Assembly (NCBI GenBank): GCA_963790075.1
Contig: CAWBNG010000001.1
Coordinates: forward strand, 32,935-96,934
Direction of reading: 5' to 3'
Source: CAYOUV01 sp963790075
GTDB taxonomy: Bacteria; Chloroflexota; Anaerolineae; Anaerolineales; Villigracilaceae
DNA length: 64,000 nucleotides
Both the position numbers and the translations under genes were made by a program. A model generated the notes under the pieces. The model was not told the DNA's origin and made no database searches. It saw only the letters and a program-made list of their open reading frames with translations. Positions 53,114-62,932 of the stretch are shown piece by piece (position 1 is the stretch's first letter; every line of letters begins with the position of its first letter).

Positions 53114-56100
53114 TTACAGCTTCGGGAAGCGGCTCACCACCATGGCCGCAGTGGGCAGCACGCCCTTATCGCCCAGTTTCATCTCAGCCGGCACTGGTCC
53201 TGCCTTCTCCGGCGCGCCCTGGTAGATGAAGATCGGCGTATCGACCACGGCGTACTTCAGTTCCAGGTAGGCCTGGCCGGTCAGGTAGCCCTCCATGTCC
53301 ACCGCGCAGGAAGTGACCCAGCCGATCACCCGTCCGCGCTTGTCGAGCACCGGGTCGCCGTTGTGGGCCATGCGCACGCCCTTTTCGGTGAAGCGGAAGC
53401 GGACGACCACGCCCTGGCGCTGCTTTTCGCGCGCCATAAAAGCCTCACGCCCGATGAACCAGGGTTTGTAGGGCTTGACGTAGGAGCCGAAGCCGCCTTC
53501 GGCCACGCCCAGGTCGCGCTGACCCTGGTGGCCGGAGCCCAGTCCCATCTCGTGCCCGTAGAGCGGCAGTCCGGCTTCGGTGCGCAGGCTGTCGCGCGCG
53601 CCCAGCCCGACCGGCTTGACGCCGTACTGCTCGCCGGCCTTGAGCACCGCCTTCCAGAAGTCGACCGCGCGCTCGGGGTGCACGAACAGCTCGAAGGCCA
53701 TCTTTTCGCCGGTGTAGCCGGTGCGCGAGACGATCAAATCGAATCCGCCGACGACCGCGTCGCACAGCTCGGTGCGTTTGAGCTTCAGGATGCGCGCGCG
53801 GGTCGCCTGGTCGACGCCCATGGCCAGCAGCGTGTCGCGGCTCTTGGGTCCCTGCAGGGCGATGTCGACGCGCATGTCGGCGCCCGACTTGGGGTCGCGC
53901 AGGTTGCGAATGACGGCCTCGTAGCCGTAGGTCCGCGCCCAGGGGCGGGAGGTCGAGATGCGGACTTTGCCATCCCGCACCGCCAGCAGCCAGGTACGAT
54001 CCTTGTCGTCGTTGGAGGCGTTGACCACCACCAGGTACTTGTCGAAGGCGCGGCGGTAGACCAGCGTGTCGTCGATCACGTCCGCTTCGGGGGTCAGGAA
54101 CTGGGTGTAGAGCGACTCGCCCGGCTCCAGCCCGCCGCAGTCGTTGGTGGTGACCGTGTCCAGGAAGGAGGCCGCGTCAGGGCCGCTGACATCGTAGACG
54201 CCCATGTGGCTGACGTCGAACAGGCCGGCCGCCTGGCGCGTGGCCAGGTGCTCCTCGATCACCGACGAGTACCAGACCGGCATCTCCCAGCCCGCGAAGG
54301 GCACCATCTTGGCGCCCAGGTCCTTGTGGGTCTGGTTGAGCGCCGTGAACTGCAGCGGCGGTTCGGCCGGTTCGTCCCATTTGAAATCGGGCAGCGCCTT
54401 CCCTTCCCCCTCGCACATGCCGATGAAATACGGCTTTTCCTTATTGCAGCAGTCGCCGTCCGTGTGCGCGACGGCCTTGGCGTCCGACGCGCCCACCACC
54501 ACCGGGCCGGGCAGGCTGCGGAAGAGGTCCTCGCCGACCTGCACGTAGTTGTCCGACAGGTCGCGCAGCCAGGTGGCGGCCAGCGCCGCTTCTTCGGCCG
54601 GCAGGCTCAGGCGGTACTGGCTGGCGGAAACGCAGGTCAGCATGCCCTCGACCGTCTTTTCGGGGGTGTGCACGCAGGTCGGGGCGCTGGCGCCCGGCTT
54701 GAGCGCGGAGAGGTCCGTGCCGACGGCGTAATCCAGGAACTGGCGCACGCGCGCGCCTGTCAGGTCAAAGACTCCGCTGGTGGCTTTGTCGTCGATGTAA
54801 TAGAAATGGGGGTAGCCGCTGGGCTGGTATTCGAAGTCGACGCCGGCGGCCTGGGCCAGCGCGCGCACGCGCAGCTTGGCCTCGTTCAAGGTCTTGAAGT
54901 CCAGCTTGGCGCGGCGCTGGCGGCCGTGACGCGGGGTATCCACGCTGTGAGGCGCGCAGGCCAGCAGCACGTCGGCCATGACGTCGGCCAGCTGGCGCGA
55001 GGTCTTCTCGTCGAAGCCGCGCTGCGTGATCCAGGGGGTGCCCATGCGCACGCCGGACGGGTCGCGCGAGTCCTTGTCGCCGGGGATGGTGTTGCGGTTG
55101 GTGACGATCCCGACCACGTCCAGGATGCGGGCGGCCATGTCGCCGCTCAGCGCGGTGCCGTCCTCGCCCTTGACGGAGGTGACGTCGATATTGAGCATGT
55201 GGCAGTCGGTGCCGCCGAAGGGCACGCGCAGTCCGCGCTTCTGGAACTGGTCGGCCATGGCGGCCGCGTTCTTGATGGTCTGGGCCTGTAACTGCTTGAA
55301 CTGCCCGGTCTGGGCCAGCTTGAAGGTCAGGGACAGCGCGGCGAAGACGTTGACGTGCGGCCCGCCCTGCTCGCCGGGGAAGACTGCCCGGTCGAGCTTT
55401 TTGGCGATGGCCGCCTCGGTGGTCAGCAGGACCGCGCCGCGCGGGCCGTCCAGCGACTTGTGGGTGGTCGACATGACCACGTGGGCGATGCCGACCGGCG
55501 AGGGGACCACGCCCGCCGCCACCAGCCCGCCGATGTGCGAGATGTCGGCCAGGAAGTAGGCCCCGACCTCGTCGGCGATCTGGCGGAACTTCTTCCAGTC
55601 CGGCACCCACGAGTAGGACGAGTAGCCGGCGATCAGCAGCCTGGGCTTGTGCTCGAGCGCCAGGGCGCGCACCGCCTCGTAGTCGATCTTCTCGGTCTCG
55701 GGGTCGACGCCGTAGTGCACGGCGTTGAACCATTTGCCCGAGCGGTTGACCGACGAACCGTGCGACAGGTGCCCGCCGTGCAGCAGGTTCATGCCCAGCA
55801 CGGTGTCGCCCAGGCCCATCAAGGCCTGGTAGACGGCGTTGTTGGCCGGCCCGCCGGAGAGCGCCTGCACGTTGACGTAGATCTGCTCGGCGCTGAAGCC
55901 GTTGGCGGCGAAAGCCTGGGCCGCGCGTTTGCGCGCCAGCGCCTCGACCAGGTCGGCGTACTCGACGCCCTTGTAGTAGCGCGGGTCGGAGTAGCGCCGG
56001 TAGTGCGCCAGGCGCGCCGGGAAGTCGAGAATGTCGGCTTCGGACATCCAGCGCGTCTCTTCGTCGGGGTAGCCCTCGGCATAGATGTTCTGGAAAGCGG

Positions 56101-56251
56101 AGCCCAGCGCTTCGCGCACGGCCAGCGGGGCCTGGCTTTCGGAGGGGATCAGGATCAATTTGCGGGCCTGGCGCTCGGCCTCGACCTGGGTCAGTGCGTA
56201 GACGTCGGGGTCAAGGTCAGCCAGCGAACCGCGGAAAAGGAAATCGGACAT
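53114..56251 (-). CDS. glyA: Serine hydroxymethyltransferase fused to an aminomethyltransferase (GcvT)-like domain
   Basis: A 1045-residue fusion. Residues 1-430 form SHMT: LIPSESQAP, AYFLADISHIGGL, and the PLP Lys K265 in STTHKSLDGPRGA. Residues about 450-650 are a linker; part (GVFDLTGARVRQFLDYAVGTD) resembles a GcvT fragment and contains CCNKEKPYF. From about 665 a GcvT fold follows (GWEMPVWYSSVIEEHLATR, FDVSHMG, SRTGYTGEKMAFE, SLRTEAGLPLYGHEMG). The SHMT half interconverts serine and glycine using tetrahydrofolate; the GcvT half would handle the same C1 unit. Start set at 56251 with GGAG 6 nt upstream. Confidence 0.9.
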   Translation of the reverse strand: MSDFLFRGSLADLDPDVYALTQVEAERQARKLILIPSESQAPLAVREALGSAFQNIYAEGYPDEETRWMSEADILDFPARLAHYRRYSDPRYYKGVEYADLVEALARKRAAQAFAANGFSAEQIYVNVQALSGGPANNAVYQALMGLGDTVLGMNLLHGGHLSHGSSVNRSGKWFNAVHYGVDPETEKIDYEAVRALALEHKPRLLIAGYSSYSWVPDWKKFRQIADEVGAYFLADISHIGGLVAAGVVPSPVGIAHVVMSTTHKSLDGPRGAVLLTTEAAIAKKLDRAVFPGEQGGPHVNVFAALSLTFKLAQTGQFKQLQAQTIKNAAAMADQFQKRGLRVPFGGTDCHMLNIDVTSVKGEDGTALSGDMAARILDVVGIVTNRNTIPGDKDSRDPSGVRMGTPWITQRGFDEKTSRQLADVMADVLLACAPHSVDTPRHGRQRRAKLDFKTLNEAKLRVRALAQAAGVDFEYQPSGYPHFYYIDDKATSGVFDLTGARVRQFLDYAVGTDLSALKPGASAPTCVHTPEKTVEGMLTCVSASQYRLSLPAEEAALAATWLRDLSDNYVQVGEDLFRSLPGPVVVGASDAKAVAHTDGDCCNKEKPYFIGMCEGEGKALPDFKWDEPAEPPLQFTALNQTHKDLGAKMVPFAGWEMPVWYSSVIEEHLATRQAAGLFDVSHMGVYDVSGPDAASFLDTVTTNDCGGLEPGESLYTQFLTPEADVIDDTLVYRRAFDKYLVVVNASNDDKDRTWLLAVRDGKVRISTSRPWARTYGYEAVIRNLRDPKSGADMRVDIALQGPKSRDTLLAMGVDQATRARILKLKRTELCDAVVGGFDLIVSRTGYTGEKMAFELFVHPERAVDFWKAVLKAGEQYGVKPVGLGARDSLRTEAGLPLYGHEMGLGSGHQGQRDLGVAEGGFGSYVKPYKPWFIGREAFMAREKQRQGVVVRFRFTEKGVRMAHNGDPVLDKRGRVIGWVTSCAVDMEGYLTGQAYLELKYAVVDTPIFIYQGAPEKAGPVPAEMKLGDKGVLPTAAMVVSRFPKL

Positions 56252-56416
56252 GAGGTACTCCGTCATTCGGGAAATGGGATTTTGAATTCATACGCGGGGC
56301 GCGCAGAGCCGGGTTTGGTCCGCTGCGCGCTTCCCGCCCCTGAATTGTAGAACGGGTGCGGATGGCGGTCAAGTGAGAAATGGCACATATTCTCACAACC
56401 GGTTGATACGCGCAAA

Positions 56417-56440
56417 AAGAGACCGGCGTACCGGTCTCTT
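56417..56440 (-). terminator. Terminator downstream of the frame-broken membrane protein gene
   Basis: A perfect 10-bp stem (56417-56426 with 56431-56440), tetraloop CGTA, then TTTTT on the minus strand. Confidence 0.8.
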
Positions 56441-56513
56441 TGGTTGATTCTTCGAATTTGGCTTGATGACCCCGCTGGTTGGACGAGTCCGTGCGCTGCC
56501 CGGCTCAGGGTCG

Positions 56514-57629
56514 TCATGGAGGCGCGGGCGGGATGGGCACCTCTTTCACATCGATCGAGTCCATCTGCCCGCCATCGACTGAGACCCGGATTGGTAGTGC
56601 GGCGGCGCGACGATCACCACGTAGTTGTAATCGCCGGGCGGCGGGTGGCTGGGCGCCTGGTCCACGTCGATCAGGATGCCGGTTTGCGGATTGATCGGCG
56701 GCGGCGTGGCCGCCGGGTCCTTGTACAGGTCGGCGGTCGGAATGGCTTGGTTGTCGGCCTCGGCCGGATTGATCGCCGGGTCCGCAGGGGGTCAGCGTGG
56801 TCGGTATTCAGGTTGGAATTGGTGTCCGGCTGCCCGTCGCCCCAGTTGAAGACCTCGTAGTAGGTCTGTCCGGTGCTGTCGTTGGTGATGCCGATCGAGA
56901 CCTGGTCCATCGCGATCTGGTTACTGGTCCGTAATCGGGTTTTGAACTTCGTAGTAGACCAGGTCGTAGTTGCCGTCCGGGGTGGCGGCAACATGCACCG
57001 GGTTGGCGCTGACGTCGACCACGAAATACGAGCCGTCCGGGAAGCTGGTCGTTATCGGTAACATTGCCATCCGGCGGGCCGACATTCAGGCTCGCAGGGG
57101 TGGGCACATTCTCGGTATACGTCGTCGGATCGAGTGTCGTGAGGGTCGGCACCGGGGTGGCCGTCGGCGCGGGCGGTTTATCCTTCTTCTTCTTGGTGGC
57201 CGTCGGCTGCGGAGGCACATAGGCGGGCGGCTGGGTCACGACCGCCGTGGGGGTCGGCGAAGCGCTGACCGGCGTGGCCGTCGGTTCGACGGGCGTGGGG
57301 CTCGGCGCGACGGGCGTGGGCGAGTTCGAGGCTGGACCGGCCGGTGCGACCATGCCGCTGCCGCCGTTATTGGCGCCCGGGGTCAGGTAAGTCTTGGCCC
57401 AGACCGGCGGGGTCAGGATCTCGGCGCGGACGGGTTCGATGACACCGGCCACCCCCGCCTCCTGGAATTGGGCATTGGGATCCAGGTTGGAAGCCATGTC
57501 CGCCACCACGTGCCAGGAGGGAGCCATGCGGATGGCGCGCTGCCCGGCCAGGTACATGAACAGGATGCCCAGCAGTACGATGATCGGCAGCAGGATCCAG
57601 TCACGCCGTTCGCGTTCAGGCGAATTCAT
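56514..57629 (-). pseudogene. Membrane-anchored surface protein gene with four frame breaks
   Basis: The intact start (57629) gives a membrane helix (about 11-29), a Thr/Pro/Ala linker (about 90-180) with a KKKKDK run and then, after a frame shift near 57050, beta-type sequence (SYFVVDVSANPVHVAATPDG, DLVYYEVQNPITDQ). Shifts near 56935, 56785 and 56590 continue a coherent protein that ends SIDVKEVPIPPAPP at 56514. About 370 residues if restored. The start overlaps the histidine kinase stop by 4 bp. Function unknown; sequencing indels or decay. Confidence 0.75.
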
Positions 57630-59500
57630 GCGTTCTTTCCCTTGATCGGCAGGCGCACAAAAAAGGTGCTGCCCGGACAGGTCGCTTCATCATGGCCCGG
57701 ACTCTCGACCCAGATATAGCCGCCGTGGGCCTTGGCAATGCCGCGCGCGATGGCCAGGCCCAGGCCCGGTCCGCCGCCCTTGAATTTGGTCTTTCCCGAG
57801 GAATGCAGCAGGACTTCACCGCTCTGGAAGAACTTCTCGAACACCAGGTCGAGGTGTTCCGGGGCGATGCCGATGCCGGTATCCCGGACCTGGACTTCAA
57901 CTTCCAGGCCGGTGGATTGGTCGTCCACCACGCGTCCGCTGACCGAGATCGAGCCGCCATCTGGTGTGTATTTTATCGCATTCGTGACCAGATGGTAGAA
58001 CAATTTGTAAAGCAGATCGGGATCAGCCTGGATGGGCGGCAGACTCCCGACCCCGTCCAGGGAGAAGTTCAGATTGCGCTCGGTCAGGGCCTCTTCGAAG
58101 GTCTTATGCACCCGCATCAGCAGCATGCCCAACTGCACGTTATCTGGAACGATCTTCAGCATCTGGCTGTCGATCTTCGAGACGTCCAGCATGTTATTGA
58201 CCACTTCGTTGATCCGCTCGGAGCCGTCCAGGATGCCCTTGGACAACTTCCTGACTTCCGGATCCGGGTCGAACTTCTGCTCCAGCATCTGGGTGTAGCC
58301 CTTGATCAGGGTCAGGGGCGTGCGCAGCTCGTGCGCCGAAACCTGGATAAAGCTGGCCTTGGCGCGGTCCATTTGTTCCAGGATGCGGTTGGTGCGTTCC
58401 AATTCGACGGTGCGCTGCTGCAAGTGATCGGTCATCTCGTCAAAGGTTTTGGCCAGCACCCCGATCTCGTCCGTGCTGCTGATGCTGCTGCGCTGGGTCA
58501 GATCGCCCCCGGAAATTGCCTGGGAGGTGCGCACCAGGGAGGACAGGGGGGTGATGATCAGGCGCGAAATCGCAAAGCCGATCAGCACCACGCCGATCAT
58601 GGCCAGCGTAAACAGCAGCACGTAGGTATTGCGGCTGATCGAACTGGACTGGATCACAAAATTCAGGGGCAGCACCACGGCGAAGGTGCCGATGCGGTCG
58701 TTGCTGATGCGCAATGAACTGCGCGCCAGGGCATACCAGCGGCCATCGGTCTGGAAATTCTCACCCGTGACGCTCTCGTTCGAATTCAATATTTGCTGGT
58801 TCGTGGCTGCTGGCAGGGCCAGCGTCTGCATGAACGCCGGATCCGTGCTGCCGGCTCCCAGGGTGGTCCCAATGGCCTGCCCCTCGCCTCCATAGATGAT
58901 CACATCCGCCAGGGAGGTGCCCTTCAGGTAGGGCAGGAGCGTCTCGAGGGAGGTCCCGACCACCACCACGCCCACCAGGCTGTCGTTCAAAGTAACCGGG
59001 AGAGCCGTAAAGTAATAATAATGGCCATCCTGCGCTTCGAGCGCCAGTCCGCGGCTGGGGAAGGCGTTCGGATCGTCCGCCGTCAACAGGTCCTGCGCCA
59101 GGGGCAGGACCGCCGCCTCGCGCTGCGGATCCTCGATCGGTGTCCCATCCGGGGCATTCAGCAGATGCAGGGCTTGTGTTCCCTGCGCATTGAAGATATA
59201 CAGGTTTTCGATCCCCAGTCCGACCGCAACCGGTTTGGCCAGCGCCGCCACCGTGGCATGATCGCCATCCAGGGCTTCGGCCAGTCCGCGGGTGTAGGCG
59301 ATGATGCGGGCGGTCTCGACATGTCTGATCTCCTGGCGCGCAAAATCATCCGAGACGATCCGGCCGGCCTCCAGGAGTTGGTTGGTCAGGCGTTCACTTA
59401 AAGAACTGGTCACCAGCTTGGTCACCACGTATACACCGGTGACCGCGACAACCAGCGTCAGCAGCAAATACGGCAAAATGACTTTAAAGCGAATACTCAC
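57626..59500 (-). CDS. Membrane sensor histidine kinase with HAMP domain
   Basis: A 624-residue kinase: N-terminal membrane helix (about 7-29), a large extracytoplasmic sensor of dCache-like type (about 30-290), a second helix (about 293-315), HAMP (about 316-368), coiled coil, H-box SAHELRTPLTLIKGY (about 390), N-box HLVTNAIKYTP, and G boxes DTGIGIA and GGPGLGLAIA. No response regulator is adjacent. It is translationally coupled to the frame-broken surface protein. Confidence 0.9.
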   Translation of the reverse strand: MSIRFKVILPYLLLTLVVAVTGVYVVTKLVTSSLSERLTNQLLEAGRIVSDDFARQEIRHVETARIIAYTRGLAEALDGDHATVAALAKPVAVGLGIENLYIFNAQGTQALHLLNAPDGTPIEDPQREAAVLPLAQDLLTADDPNAFPSRGLALEAQDGHYYYFTALPVTLNDSLVGVVVVGTSLETLLPYLKGTSLADVIIYGGEGQAIGTTLGAGSTDPAFMQTLALPAATNQQILNSNESVTGENFQTDGRWYALARSSLRISNDRIGTFAVVLPLNFVIQSSSISRNTYVLLFTLAMIGVVLIGFAISRLIITPLSSLVRTSQAISGGDLTQRSSISSTDEIGVLAKTFDEMTDHLQQRTVELERTNRILEQMDRAKASFIQVSAHELRTPLTLIKGYTQMLEQKFDPDPEVRKLSKGILDGSERINEVVNNMLDVSKIDSQMLKIVPDNVQLGMLLMRVHKTFEEALTERNLNFSLDGVGSLPPIQADPDLLYKLFYHLVTNAIKYTPDGGSISVSGRVVDDQSTGLEVEVQVRDTGIGIAPEHLDLVFEKFFQSGEVLLHSSGKTKFKGGGPGLGLAIARGIAKAHGGYIWVESPGHDEATCPGSTFFVRLPIKGKNA

Positions 59501-59703
59501 CCCAACCTCTTTTTCTCAGTGCGGGCAGCATTAGCAGTCCAAACCGGGGAAGGTTCAGATCTCATACTATAAGCATAATTGGGAATGAGCACGAAAAACA
59601 TAACATTTTTGTAATTAATAATATTATACGCACAAACTATCGTAATTGAAAACAGGATTCCCCGTCGATCCAGGCTTGGTGAGCTCCGCGCCCTTTGTGG
59701 TTC
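59501..59703. other. Promoter region of the sensor kinase
   Basis: About 200 bp of AT-rich sequence with no gene. It contains several TATAAT-like hexamers, but I could not choose one promoter with confidence. Confidence 0.4.
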
Positions 59704-59731
59704 AAGAAAAAAGCCTCGCATAATGCGAGAC
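59704..59731 (-). terminator. Second terminator of the tRNA-Val unit
   Basis: A 6-bp stem CTCGCA/TGCGAG, then GCTTTTTTCTT on the minus strand. Confidence 0.65.
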
Positions 59732-59810
59732 CCCAAACATATCCAGAATAAGCGACTGAAGTCACTACAACAATTAAGAATAGAATCCTTCGCGCTCTTT
59801 GTGGTTAATA

Positions 59811-59836
59811 TAAAAAGTCCCGCAACTGCGAGACTC
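59811..59836 (-). terminator. First terminator of the tRNA-Val unit
   Basis: A stem CTCGCA/TGCGGG (with G-T pair), then ACTTTTTAT on the minus strand. It is similar in sequence to the hairpin at 59704-59731. Confidence 0.65.
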
Positions 59837-60034
59837 GTGTGGGCGCAAAGGGACTCGTATCATCCCCCCTGTGGGGAAACCCCTGCCTACCTTCGTGCCC
59901 GCCGGGGTGAGACGGCCTTTGTGGTTTAAAAGAATGTGTGGGCGCAAAGGGACTCGTATCATCCCCCCTGTGGGGAAACCCCTGCCTACCTTCATGCCCG
60001 CCGGGGCGAGACGGCCTTTGTGGTTTAAAAGAAT
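59837..60034. repeat. Two 99-bp tandem copies of the tRNA-Val 3' end plus downstream spacer
   Basis: Units 59837-59935 and 59936-60034 are nearly identical and each begins with about 21 bp also found at the tRNA 3' end (starting 60035). Differences are a few bases. They look like tandem duplications of the tRNA tail, and not CRISPR. Confidence 0.92.
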
Positions 60035-60037
60035 GTG

Positions 60038-60111
<74 letters not shown>

Positions 60112-60189
60112 GCTGGCCGTATTATACCTTGCTCTTTCAAACTGTGCTAAACTAGCCATGGTACTCACTTTCACGCATTGGGAGGCAGC

Positions 60190-60951
60190 ATGCGTATCGT
60201 TCGTTATCAAATCAAGGATGAAGCAGCCCGCTTCGGCTGGCTGCTGGAAGACAAGATCGGGGAGATCGAGGGAGATATTTTCAACAGCTACCGCCGCAGC
60301 AAGGTTGAAATCCCGCTTGAGCAGGCACGCTTGCTGGCCCCCACCCAGCCGAGCAAGATCCTCTGCGTTGGGCGCAACTACGTCGAACACGCCAAGGAAC
60401 ACGGCGCGGAAGTCCCCAAAGTGCCGCTGATCTTCATGAAGCCGCCCTCGTCGATCATCGCCAATGGCGAGGCCATCCTGCTGCCGCCGCAGTCACAACA
60501 GGTTGAACATGAAGGCGAGCTGGTACTGGTGATCGGCAAACGCGGGCATTCGGTGACCGCCGAGCAGGCCCGGGAGCACATCCTGGGCTACACCATCGGC
60601 AACGACGTCACCGCCCGCGACCTGCAGCGCAGCGACAACCAGTGGACGCGCGCCAAAGGCTTCGATACCTTCTGTCCCTTCGGACCCTGGATCGACACAG
60701 ACTTCGACCCATCCGACGCGGTCATCACCGTGCGGGTCAACGGCCAGATGCGCCAGATGGCCTCCACGCGCGACATGGTCTTCAACATCGGCGTGCTGGT
60801 GGCCTACATCTCGTCCGTGATGACGCTCGAACCGGGCGACATCATCTTCACCGGCACCCCGGCCGGGGTAGGCGTGCTGCAGGCTGGCGATACGGTTGAC
60901 GTGGAAATCGAGGGACTTGGGAACCTGAGCAATCCGGTCAAGGCCGGCTGA
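60190..60951 (+). CDS. Fumarylacetoacetate hydrolase-family protein
   Basis: A 253-residue FAH-fold enzyme. The metal ligands are in HEGELVLVIGK (E..E) and YTIGNDVTARDLQ (D). It also has KILCVGRNYVEHA and TGTPAGVG. Substrates range over 2-hydroxyhepta-2,4-diene-1,7-dioates, oxaloacetate and acylpyruvates, so the reaction is undetermined. Start at 60190 with GGAGGC upstream. Confidence 0.88.
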   Translation: MRIVRYQIKDEAARFGWLLEDKIGEIEGDIFNSYRRSKVEIPLEQARLLAPTQPSKILCVGRNYVEHAKEHGAEVPKVPLIFMKPPSSIIANGEAILLPPQSQQVEHEGELVLVIGKRGHSVTAEQAREHILGYTIGNDVTARDLQRSDNQWTRAKGFDTFCPFGPWIDTDFDPSDAVITVRVNGQMRQMASTRDMVFNIGVLVAYISSVMTLEPGDIIFTGTPAGVGVLQAGDTVDVEIEGLGNLSNPVKAG

Positions 60952-61875
60952 TCAGACCCGGGTGATAATCGTCCGCTTTGCCCCCGCGGACTGCAGAGCC
61001 TCGGCCACAACCGGGGCTTTTTCTTTGGCGACCAGGGCGATCATGTTGCCCCCGCGGCCGCCGCCCGATAGTTTGGCTCCCTGCGCCCCGGCCGCCCGGG
61101 CGGCTGAGAGCAGCCGTTCGAGTTCCGGCGAGGAGACGCTCATCCTCTGCAGCAAAACCTGGTTGGCGTCCATCAACGGGCCCAGCGCGGATACGTCCCC
61201 GCTTTCGATGGCGGCGCGCGCCTGGCGGGCAATCTCTCCCACCTGGTCGAAAACATCTTCCCAACGCCCCGGTGCAGTCTGCCACAAGCTGCGGACATCG
61301 GACACGGCTGCCTTGGTCGAGGCGGCCACACCGGTGTCGCCGATCACGACCGTGAAGGGCGCGCCGACCTTGAAGGTCTCGGGCGGCTGGCCCTTGACGA
61401 AGTAGACCGGCCGGGCGTAGGTCACGACCGTGTTATCGATGCCCGAAGGTGTGCCGTGGTGCAATTTCTCGATCTCGAAGGCCAGCGCGCTGACCTGCTC
61501 GTCGGACAAGGGTTGGCCGAGATGGGCCGACAGCGCGCGGATCAGCGCCACCGAGACCGCCGCCCCGGAGCCCAATCCGGAAGCGACCGGGATGCTGGAG
61601 CTGATTCGAATTTGGATGGCGGGGAAGCTGGCAATACCCAGGGCCGAGAAAACGCCCCGCACGGCGGCCGCCAACGGTTGATCGGAGGCCAACTGCGCCA
61701 GCTCGGATGCAAGCCCGACGTCCGGGGCTTCGATCCATACGCCTGGGCGGGACGAAGCCTCGACTTCCACCGTGGCCCGAATCTGGGAAACCGGCACAGC
61801 CAGCGCCGGCCGGCCGTAGACCACGGCGTGTTCGCCGAACAGGATGATCTTGCCGGGCGCGGAAGCGGAGCTCAT
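60952..61875 (-). CDS. mvk: Mevalonate kinase
   Basis: A 307-residue GHMP kinase: APGKIILFGEHAVVYG, PVASGLGSGAAVSVAL (ATP loop), LHHGTPSGIDNTV and KLSGGGRGGNMIAL. It phosphorylates mevalonate in the mevalonate route to isoprenoids. It overlaps the UbiA gene by 4 bp. The other pathway genes are not in view. Confidence 0.92.
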   Translation of the reverse strand: MSSASAPGKIILFGEHAVVYGRPALAVPVSQIRATVEVEASSRPGVWIEAPDVGLASELAQLASDQPLAAAVRGVFSALGIASFPAIQIRISSSIPVASGLGSGAAVSVALIRALSAHLGQPLSDEQVSALAFEIEKLHHGTPSGIDNTVVTYARPVYFVKGQPPETFKVGAPFTVVIGDTGVAASTKAAVSDVRSLWQTAPGRWEDVFDQVGEIARQARAAIESGDVSALGPLMDANQVLLQRMSVSSPELERLLSAARAAGAQGAKLSGGGRGGNMIALVAKEKAPVVAEALQSAGAKRTIITRV

Positions 61876-62741
61876 GAAAGGTAGAAGACGGCCAGCACGG
61901 TCAGGCTCCATAGAAACAGCGAGAGCTGGAACGGCCGGTCGGAGAGCAAAATCTCCTCCGGCGCGCCGCCGGCGTGCTTGACCTGGATCAGGTACAGGTA
62001 GCGGAAGATGGCGTACAGCACGAAGGGGATGGTCAGCATCATGCTGTGATTGGGCGGCAGGTTGGGCGCCGAGAAAGTGTACAGGCTGTAGGCCACGATG
62101 GTGGTGCCCGAGACGATCAGGATGAACTGGTCCAGCAGCGGGATGGTGTAGCCGTCCAGCACCTTGCGGTGCGAACCGGCGCCCTGCGCCAGCAGGGCCA
62201 GTTCGGCGCGGCGCTTGCCGAAGCCCAGGTACAGCGCCAGCAGGGTCATGACCACGTACAGCCAGGGCGAGAAGCGCTCGACATGGATCAGGGTCACGCC
62301 GGCATGCACGCGCAGCACGAAGCCGGTCGCGAGGATCAGCACGTCCACGATCGGCACGTGCTTGAGCCATTTGGAGTAGGCCATGATCAGCGCAAAATAG
62401 ATGCCCAGCACAACCGCGAAATCCGGCGCCAGCAGGTAGCCCGGAACCAGCGCCAGGCCCAAGAGCAGCAGGCCCGCCACCCAGGCCAGGCCGACCGGCA
62501 ACTGGCCCGAAGGGATCGGACGGTGCTGCTTTTCCGGATGCTGGCGGTCGGCTTCGATATCGGCCAGGTCGTTGAAGATGTAGACCGAGCTGGAGATCAG
62601 GCAAAAGAGCCCAAAGCCCGCCAGGGTCCGCAGGAACGGACCGGGCAGCAAGAGCTGTTTGTCGAACACCAGGGCCGCGAAGACAAAGACGTTCTTGGTC
62701 CATTGGCGGGGGCGCATGGTTTTGAGCAGGGCTGTCAACAT
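61872..62741 (-). CDS. UbiA-family prenyltransferase (decaprenyl-phosphate phosphoribosyltransferase-like)
   Basis: A 289-residue protein with about eight helices and the motif NDLADIEADRQHPEKQHRP, GFGKRRAEL and RKVLDGYTIPLLDQ, as in DPPR synthase (first step of decaprenyl-phosphate-arabinose). RPRQWTKNVFVFAALVF at the start is typical. Other UbiA activities on phosphoprenyl carriers are possible. Linked to mevalonate kinase, so isoprenoid-carrier supply and use are adjacent. Confidence 0.85.
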   Translation of the reverse strand: MLTALLKTMRPRQWTKNVFVFAALVFDKQLLLPGPFLRTLAGFGLFCLISSSVYIFNDLADIEADRQHPEKQHRPIPSGQLPVGLAWVAGLLLLGLALVPGYLLAPDFAVVLGIYFALIMAYSKWLKHVPIVDVLILATGFVLRVHAGVTLIHVERFSPWLYVVMTLLALYLGFGKRRAELALLAQGAGSHRKVLDGYTIPLLDQFILIVSGTTIVAYSLYTFSAPNLPPNHSMMLTIPFVLYAIFRYLYLIQVKHAGGAPEEILLSDRPFQLSLFLWSLTVLAVFYLS

Positions 62742-62932
62742 AAGACTATTTTACTGCTTCTTGCAAAAATCTCTGATTTTCTTGCCTCGAAACACCTACA
62801 AATTAAGAGGCTTTAGGTCAAATTTTTACGCAGCACTCTGTAACTGATAGCGGTACAATACGGGCAGGAAGTTATCCCAATCATACTCGAAGCCGGTAAA
62901 TTCGTCGTTACCGGAACGTAATCAATTGTAAA

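Noticed and set aside
53045..55291. 748-codon plus-strand open frame
   Set aside because: It is antisense to the GC-rich glyA-gcvT fusion and gives low-complexity His/Arg/Ala/Gly-rich sequence with no family motifs.
59837..60034. CRISPR array
   Set aside because: Repeats are 99 bp, adjacent, without spacers, and contain tRNA sequence.
60952..62703. 583-codon version of mevalonate kinase
   Set aside because: The first 275 residues are an out-of-frame reading of the UbiA gene; the real start is the ATG at 61875.
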